Shown here: piece by piece, positions 35,700 to 44,600 of the stretch
Numbering within the stretch: the stretch's first letter is position 1
Layout of the letters: each line of letters opens with the position of its first letter
Source: Heterocephalus glaber
Lineage: Eukaryota > Chordata > Mammalia > Rodentia > Bathyergidae
Direction: 5' to 3'
DNA: 64,000 bases
Assembly: GCF_000247695.1 (NCBI RefSeq)
Contig: NW_004624782.1
Coordinates: forward strand, 14,321,800-14,385,799
Translations under genes and position numbers: made by a program
The notes under the pieces: model-generated
Told to the model about the DNA's origin: nothing
The model's database searches: none
What the model saw: the letters and a program-made list of their open reading frames with translations, nothing else

Positions 35700-38600
35700 C
35701 TGTCAGTTAAAATGAACAAATGATCTGTACAGATATCGGTCAAAATACATACAAGTGGCCAAGAGATATATGAAAAAATGTTAAATATCATTGATCTTTC
35801 AGTGAATGCAAATCAAAATATCAAAGAGATGTCATCTTACCCCAGTTACAATAGCTATTACCAAAAAGATAAAGAATGACAAGTGTTGATGAAGATGCAG
35901 AGAAAGGAGAGCTCTCATCCACTGCCGGTGAGGATGTAAGTCAGGACAGTCACTGTGGAAAGCAGTACGGAAGCTCCTCAAATGCAAACCGCAAGCCTAC
36001 CCCATAATCCAGCAGTCTCACTCCTGGGCTCGGAGCCAAGGAAATGAACTCACTTCAGGCCACGCGCATATCTCTGCTAATCGCGGTGCTGTTGACTGGA
36101 GTCACGATGTGGGGTCGCTGATGGATGAATGGACAAAGAAAGTTTTGCTGCGTCCTGACTTTGGTGGGAACTTCTTAGCGTTGGGGGCCAGGACTGTGCT
36201 CCCCTCCAGTCTCTCCCTTCCACACACTTCTGCTTGTACAATACGTTTAGTTAGATCAGTACTTAGTGTCCACATTATTACGACCATGCAAGTAGGGTAC
36301 AGCTGAGGCAAATCGCATACTTTTACTTTCCCATAAAACTTGTAGTTTTCTCTAGAAACCTAGATAATTAATGGAAATTGTGGGTATTAGCTTGAGGTGG
36401 TGGTTCACAGAGAAACCATCCCTTTGTAAGTTCTACGGTGCCTTAATTCCTTGAAGAGTTGTGGGAATACAAATTGAATGGAGCCCAGAGAACGTCTACG
36501 CAGGCCACCCTGTGTGACTCCGCCACACAATCCTGTCCTTTCCTTGTCCTTTTCTCTCCTCCTCTTTGCTGCTCTCAGCGCATCGCAGGCGCCCAGCTCT
36601 CCCCGAGGCTGCAGTATTTCGGGCAGTCCCTGAGTGGGGGCCAGGACCTCACAATGGACGGACTGACAGATCTGGCTGTGGGGGCCCAGGGACACTTACT
36701 TCTGCTCAGGTGAGAATTCCTTTAGGAGCACACTAGCTGTTTTTCCCAAAGGAGCGTCTTTGCTGCCTGAAGTTTGGGATGGTCCTCGGGTGTCCCTGCA
36801 GGTCCCAGCCATTGCTGAGAGTGGAAGCAACCATGGATTTCACACCCAGCGAAGTGGCAAGGAATGTGTTTGAGTGTCAGGAGCAGGCAGTGGGAAACAA
36901 GATTGCTGGGATGGTCAGAGTCTGCCTCCGTGTCCGAAAGAGCACGCGGGATCGGCTAAGAGAAGGTGAGGCTTGGGAGATAAGATTCAAAGGGTTAAAT
37001 GACTGGGGACATTCAGTGGTGCCTTACCCAGTCTCCCAGGCTTCTACAAATCTAAAGGAAAATTCTGGTTGGCTCGACAGCCTTCTCCCAAGTTTGGCTG
37101 GAGTGAGAAGGCTGCTCCCCTACTGGGTGGGGAAGCGCAGCAAACCTCAGCAGAGACATGAGCAAATGGCACTTTCTTACTCTCTCAGTTCTCCAGAGAA
37201 CCAGGGGTCCCATACCTGTGAAAAATTAGATTCATATTTTTTTAAGTAGAGAGAGAATTCATTTTGGGAGATTGAATTGATGAAGCTAAACAAATTTATA
37301 AAGTATTCAGATGTGCATTTTATCAAGAGTGATCTGAATTCTTCCTTTGCTCTAATTCTCAAAGAGTAGAATCATGCTTGAGGTGGAAGAATACTGATGA
37401 TAGTACTAGAGAAAATAGAGGAGAAAAAAAATCTAGTAGCAGTGTTACTGGGACGAGAGGATAGCTGTTAGATAGTGGGACAGGGAAAATGGCTACAAAT
37501 TCAGAGCAAAGTTTTGGAGAGAGCTGGGTGTGGTGTTGCACACTGGTAGTCTCAGCACTTGAGAAGCTTGAGGCAGGAGGATTGTTGCAAGTTCAAGGCC
37601 AGCCTGGGCTACATAGTAAAGTTTAAGGCCAGCTTGAACCATATAGTGAAACCTTGTCTAAAAACAAACAACAGAACAAAATAAAAAGTGTTGGAGAGTA
37701 AGGAATAGCAGAAAAGGTACCCTCAAATGTACACTGAAAATCTTCTCAAATCATTGATTGACTCTTAAGCTATGAAGGTCCAGGTCAACTACTCAGGAAA
37801 TCCAGTAGAAAATAACTCCTGGAAAGCTAAGAATCTGAGCAGAGGATTAAGTGGCATTCCAGTGGTGAGGAGTCAGAAATTTAAGAGGGTCCTTGGTAAA
37901 GACTTTGGTATTCCTGACTAATAACCAAGAGAAACAATAGGCAATAGAAATAGACTCATGAATGATTTTGAAATTAGAGTGATCAGATAGGAATTTAAAA
38001 AAAATATTATTTGCTGACAACACTGGAGCCTGCATCTCATTCTGGAGATCACTAACCGTGGGGTGAGAAGACATAGCATGTACCCTNNNNNNNNNNNNNN
38101 NNNNNNNNNNNNNNNNNNNNNNNNNNNNNNNNNNNNNNNNNNNNNNNNNNNNNNNNNNNNNNNNNNNNNNNNNNNNNNNNNNNNNNAATTAATATATTCA
38201 AAGAAAAAATGGAAAGGATGGAGAACTTGAGTGAAGACCTAGAAATCATAAAATAAAGTCAAATGGAAATTCTAATAATGAAAAATATAATGACTGGAAT
38301 TAAAAATTCAATAAATTTACAGCAGAGAATGCTTGAACTGGAAGATAAATTCACTGAAAGTATCCAGATTAACACATACAGAGAAAAAAAAAGGATAAAG
38401 GGTAGGGAGAATGAATGAGGATGAAGCAACAAATAGTGGTTAGGAGTTTTCCAAAACTGATGAAAGACATTAAAATTCTTTACAAAGGGCCGGGGATTTA
38501 GCTCAGTGGTTCTGCTGCCTGCCTCGCAAACACAAGGTCCCGAGTTCAATCCCTGGTACTGGAAAAAAAAATTCTTTACAAAATCAAAACAGGATAAATA

Positions 38601-41600
38601 AAAAGGAAACCATACAGAAGTATATTACAGTAAAAATACAATTAATTTTCTAGTATATAACCGAGTAACTACCATTTTATTTATTTATTTATTTTGCTTA
38701 AATTCTTTTATTGGTACATTTTAGGTATACAATGTTTACATTTACCATTGGGTGCTTGGACCCATACATGATGGATCTCGGTTCTTTCTTTTTCCCCACT
38801 CCCTGTGTGCCTGTAACTACCATTTTAAACACTTACTTTATGGACACTAGTTTTCATCACTGGAAAAGCATGATTTTCTTTTTGGTTTATTGCACATGCT
38901 TTATTATTTTTTAGCAAAATGCTTATTGGCACATTTTAGATATACGTAATGATAGCATTCATGATAGGGAACCTGTACCAGTGCATGACATATCTTGCTT
39001 CTTCTTTTGTTCTCGCTTCCCCCTCCCTTATGTACAAAAGCTTTGTTTCCACTTTCTCGTTTGATTTTCTTTCTTTCTTGCCCTTCCTTTTCTTCTCCCT
39101 TCCCCCTCCCTCATTCTTCTTCTCATTTGAACATTTCTTTCCCATTTCCCAACGTCTATTGTGCATTTTTGAAAGACATAAATTATCTTCACTAAAAAGA
39201 AAAAATCTTCACCTTGAAAATAAGGACTTGAGATGCTGAGCGCTCGGGTAAGATGTCCCGAATCACGCAGCTGGGTGCAGAGGGCTGAGGCCGTCAAGTC
39301 CTGTGTGGCCACACAGCCCAGGCTCCTCACCACGCTGCCCTGTCCCTTCAGGAGATGTGCAGGCTGTCATGTCTTATGCCCTGGGCCTGGACTCTGGCCG
39401 CTCACATCCCCGTGCCATCTTTGACGAGACCAAGAACAGTGCACACAGACAGAGGCAGACCTTGGGGCTGACAAGGAAGTGTGAGACCCTGACACTGCTG
39501 TTACCGGTGAGCAGGCCAGTGGCCAGGCCCCTGGGTCAAGAATGAGGTGGGGTGGGAGGCAGAGAAGAGCAGGTCCCCTAACACCCACTCTCCCTCAGAA
39601 ATGTGTGAAGGACTCAGTGAGCCCCATTGTCCTGCGCCTCAACTACACTCTGGTGGGGACACCCGTGCCCTCTTTTGGGAACCTTCGCCCCATTCTGGCT
39701 GAAGATGCCCAGAAGTTTTTCACAGCCTTGGTGAGTCCTGGAGTTGGGCCCCTTCCAGGGCATGGAAAAGACAAGAGGCTGATTGTTGAAGCTTGTTTGA
39801 TTTCAATATTTTATTTTATTGTTTCATTTCATCATCTCCTTTTAAATCATATTCTTAATTTTCAGTTTCCCTTTGAAAAGAATTGTGGCAATGACAGCAT
39901 TTGCCAGGATGACCTCAGCGTCACCTTCAGTTTCAGGAAGTGAGTTTCTCTCCCTCATCACTGTCTTCCGACCTGCTCCGTGGTGTGGTGCTCGGTTCTC
40001 CTGGCCCCAAGGAAACCAGCACAGAGTAGTTTCTTCAGAGGCACCGTGTGCTGCAAGGTCCTCAGTGGCTGTCCGTCCGTCTCCTGCCTCTCCAAGTGCC
40101 TGCACAAGACAGACTTGGCCCAGGGCAGACTGGCAACTCACTCTTGCTGTCTTGTTGCCCCCACAGCCTGCATACCTTGGTGGTGGGCGACCCCAGGGGA
40201 CTCAGTGTGACGCTGACTGTGAGGAACCAGGGCGAGGACTCCTACAGGACGCAGGTCGCCCTCTACCACCCACTGGGCGTGTCCTACCGGAAAGCGTCAG
40301 TGGTCCAGGTAGCCAGACCCTTCTCAGGCCTGTCTGCCCTTGCTTCCCTTTTCTCCGTGGCTGGGCTTGGCAGCACTACATTTGCCTCCCAGAACCGGCG
40401 CTCACAGCAATCCTGGGACGTGTCCTGTTTGTCCGGCTCCTCCACCGAAGGACCTGGGGCTTTGAAGAGCACCAGCTGCAGCATAAACCATCCCATCTTT
40501 CCAGACAACTCCGAGGTCAGAGCCACTAGCTTTTCACCTTCTTTTCTCTTTTGTCTTCTTCTGGAATTCTCCTCTTCCTTCTCCTCTCTTCCTCTTTTGC
40601 CCTTTCCTCCTTGTTCTTTTCTTAAAAGTAGAGGCTCCCCTTTTTTCTTACAAAATAGCTTTACTGAGATATAGCTCAAGAGATACCAGGGCCAGGGATT
40701 TAGCCCAGTGGTTCTGGCACCTGCCGCGCAAGCGCAAGGTCCCAAGTTCGATCCCCGGTACCAAAAAAAAAAAAAATGTACAAGTCAGTGGCTTTCAGTG
40801 CATTCAGAGTGATGAACATTAGAGGTCTTGCTACTGGCCGCCAACTCCCATCTCCCCAGCCTCTGACGACTACTGATTTACTTTGCCTCTGTAGATTTCA
40901 TATTCTGGATATTTTGTATAAATAGGAACACACAGTGTGCAGTGTGTGGTCCTTTGTGACTGGCTTCTTCTGATTAGTGTATTTTCAAGGAACTTTCACT
41001 GATAAGTACTTCATTTCCTGCATTGCTGGATAGCCTATGGTATGGATGGGTGGGATTTTATTTACCTGTTCATCAGCTGATGGATGTGTGTGCTGCTTTT
41101 TCTCTCCTGATCTTATCACCATGTCTCCTTTCTCCAATTCAGGTCACCTTTGATGTCACATTTGATGTGGAGTTTGGTGCTTCCCTTGGAAACAAACTAC
41201 TCCTCAAGGCTAATGTGACCAGGTACCCTTGTTCCTCACTTTTGGGGCCCTTTTCCAGGCTGAACTTTTCTCACTACTGATATTCTGTTCAGATCATTCA
41301 TTCATTCAACAAACAGAGATGAACACACACCAGGTGCCAGGGAATGGACAGTGGTGGTTAAGGCAGCAGTGGTTCTTGTCCTCACAGAGAGTATGATTTA
41401 GTGGCACAGGCAGATAAGAAAACTGGTGATTATCCTACAGTAGGAAATGAGTGATTCGGCCAGGGAAGGTGGTGCACACATGAAATCCCAGCACTTGGGA
41501 GGCTGAGGCAGGAGGATTGCTGTGAGTTCGAGGCCAGCCTGAACTACATAGTAAGACCTTGCCTCAAAAAACAAACAAACAAATGAGTGATTAAATGGCA

Positions 41601-44600
41601 GGGCTGTCCAGTGTTCTTGGGAGCTTTGTTCTCAGGAAATATTTCTGAAGAAAATATGTGAAGACTGAAAGAAGGAAGGGCATACCAGGTGAAGCCTGGA
41701 GCCTGGAAAGGTGAGGGTGCGTTTAAGAGTGGCCAAGCGCACGGTGCAGGATCGGTGTAGGTCGTGGTTAGATATGGGCCCGGTCGCAAAGTGACGGATG
41801 AGCAGTTTCAAGGAAGCTGCAGTTTAGCCTACAGGAGTGGCATTGTAGGTCGTGGTTAGATATGGGCCCGGTCGCAAAGTGACGGATGAGCAGTTTCAAG
41901 GAAGCTGCAGTTTAGCCTACAGGAGTGGCATGATTATATTTGCATGTTAGAAAGGTCACTGTCCAGGGGTGGTGTCTTAGTGACTGTCTTGTTTCTGGAA
42001 CACGATACTGGTTTATTTTGGCTCACAGTTTCAGTCCACGGTTGGAAGACGCAGATGCAGAAACGGTGTGGTGGAAGGGCCTGCCGCGGGGCAAAGCTGC
42101 TCACACCCAGCAGTCAGGAAACAGACAGAGAACAGGGGAGGGGGGAAGGCACCCTTCCAGGCCACGCCCCCAGCGACCACCTCCACCCAGGCCCCGCCTC
42201 CTCACTGAACAGTCAGCTCCTGAGCACAGCCAGCTTCCATGAGCCCACCTCTGAACTTCAGGCTATGTGGGGACATCAGATCTAAACCATTACAGCTGGG
42301 AATTGGGATGGAGCAGCTTCGAAGTCAGAGAACCAGGTGGAAGGTTGCTGTAGCTGTCGCAACGAGCGGAGCTGGATCTGGGCCATGTAGGGGTGAGGAG
42401 TTAGGGAACAGTGTGGTCTAGGATCTGGAGAGAACAGGGCTCGGTGACGGACTGGAAGTAGTGGGTGATGGAGAGGGAGAAGAAGGAAAAGCTGGTTCCC
42501 AGTTCCCAAGCACTCGCTAAGATCTCTCTTTCCTTTCAGTGAGAACAACACACCCAGGACTAACAAGACTGAATTCCAGCTGGAGCTGCCTGTGAAATAC
42601 GCTGTCTTCTTGATAGTCTCCAGGTGCTGGCCCCAGACTGAGCTGCACGTATAGCTGCTGCACTTCTGTATCTCTGTATGGGTCTGCGCTGCATGTTTGT
42701 GTGCGTGTGTGTGCATATCTGTGTGCCTGTGCGTGGGCATGCGTGGTCAGACTGGCACACACTGTGTCCCACCTGCCTCACCCCGCACACCCCTGTGAGC
42801 TGGGGACCCTCACACGCAGCCCGAGAGCCCCGCCCGTGACACCCTGGTCTCCTGTCACCTGTCCCTTTCTCCCTTCAGTGGTGAGGCCTCGACCAAATAC
42901 CTCAGCTTCACAGCCTCGGAGAAGGCCAGTCAGGCTATGGAGCACCAGTATCAGGTGGGGAGCAGAGAAGCGAAGCAGGAAGTAAAGACGGGAAACCGGG
43001 GCAGGGCGCCTGCTGCGTGCCAGGCTCGGCAGAGGAAGGCAGAGGGGGGGCGCAGGCGGGGACTCTTCACTCCCAGGCACAGCGAGCGCATCTCGGCTTT
43101 GCCGCCCACGCAGGAGACACTGTCACCCTTTGGTTTACAGACGGGCACAGCAGGGCTCGGAGAGGTTAACAAAGCATGTCCAAGTTCTCGCAGCTAATCA
43201 GTGGAAAAGCCAGGACACAAGGCCCGCTGGTCTGGCTTTCAAATGTGTGTTGGATGGCTACACTCTCCCGCCTCCGGAAAGGGGCAGGACACGGGCCTTC
43301 CCCAGCTGTGCTAGGCGGCAGGGCCAGAGAAGCACGTCCTGCAGCCGGAGGGGCAGAGCCGTCGGAGCCCTGACCCTCCGCCCTTCCCTGGTCCAGTTCA
43401 GCAACCTGGGCAAGAGGAGCCTCCCCGTCAGCGTGGTCTTCTGGGTGCCCGTGATGCTGGACAACGAGGCCGTTTGGGACCAGCCCCAGGTCACCTTCTC
43501 CCCTGTGAGTCCAGCTGGGCCCGAGGCGTGGCCCAGTCCTCCCTCCATGGCCCGAGCTTTCCTGAAATGTCGATTCCACCCTGGACTTTGGAGCCTCTTC
43601 CTAGCCTGCTCTGGACCCTGAGCATGGGTCTGGGACCCTCATTTCCTTCTCCTGGTGACTGTGTCTCATTCCTCAGAACCTCTCGAGTGCCTGCAATGCC
43701 GAGGAAAGATCACCTCCTCTCTCTGACTTCCTGGCTAAGTTGAAGAAGACCCACGTGCTGGTGAGAAGCAGCCTGACTCCAACGGGGGGCCACATACAGA
43801 CCCGCTGCAGCCCCTCACGGACTCTGATGTGGCCTCCCGACCGAGGGGGCTGAGCGCCGATGTTTCTGCACGCTCTTCCTCCTTTCTCCCCCAGAACTGC
43901 TCCATTGCTGTCTGCCGGAGAATCAAGTGTGATGTCCCGTACCTCAGTGTTGGAGAAGAATTCAATGCCACTCTCCGTGGCAACCTCTCATTCGGCTGGT
44001 ACAGCAAGGTCCGTGAGGTCTTGAGGCCTGTGGGGCCGGCACTGCTGTGCTTCTCCAGGCCCCGCCTGGCCCCTACTCTGCTCTCGTCCACAGACCTCGA
44101 GGAGCCGCCTCCTGGTTGTGAGCACAGCAGAGATCTTGTTTAACGACTCTACGTTTGCCGTGCTCCCGGGCCAGGGGATGTTTGTGAGGTCCCAGGTAGC
44201 TGTCTCAGGCACAGAGCCTGCTGCCGGGTGGAGGAGGAGCTGGGCCTGAGAAGATCATGGGTGGAGCTGGGAGGGAGGAGAGAAGCAGGTGGGGAGGAAG
44301 AAAGAGGCCTGGGTTTTGGGGACGCAGGGAAGGGGGCAGCTTTGGGGTCAGGGGTGCAGCCCGACTGGCGAAAGCCCCAGAACCCGGGGTCTTTCTCCTT
44401 ATGCGCGCCTTTTCTCCTCTTCCTCCCCCAGACGGAGACCAAGGTGGAGCTACATGACGTTCCCAGCCCTGTCCCGCTCATTGTGGGCAGCTCCATCGGA
44501 GGGCTGGTGCTCCTGGCCCTCATTACTGCCGCGCTGTACAAGGTGCCCCCGGTTGGCCTCTCCCTGCCCTTCCCTCTTTCTCAGGCAGCAGGTCCCTCAG

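Larger units (their letters stand above)
20856..36578 (+). other. ITGAM: ITGAM intron 14, 15.7 kb, repeat-filled
   Basis: Lies between SHSQ and RIAG codons that are adjacent in alpha-M. No exon-like sequence was found. It is mostly antisense L1, SINEs, LTR fragments and one mariner derivative. Confidence 0.85.
37700..38660 (+). repeat. Probable sense L1 fragment around a gap
   Basis: A-rich sense-strand text resembling L1 ORF1 (ggaaattctaataatgaaaa). Interrupted by 100 N and an ID SINE. Confidence 0.5.

Noticed and set aside
20856..36578. A missing ITGAM exon inside the long intron
   Set aside because: Exon 14 ends SHSQ and exon 15 starts RIAG, adjacent in the human protein, with matching phase.
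39873..40529. 218-residue + strand frame
   Set aside because: Overlaps ITGAM exons 19-21 in a shifted frame and crosses real introns.
43130..43621. 163-residue + strand frame covering ITGAM exon 25
   Set aside because: Only 43397-43504 in the alpha-M frame has homology and splice sites; the upstream part is MIR-like intron.
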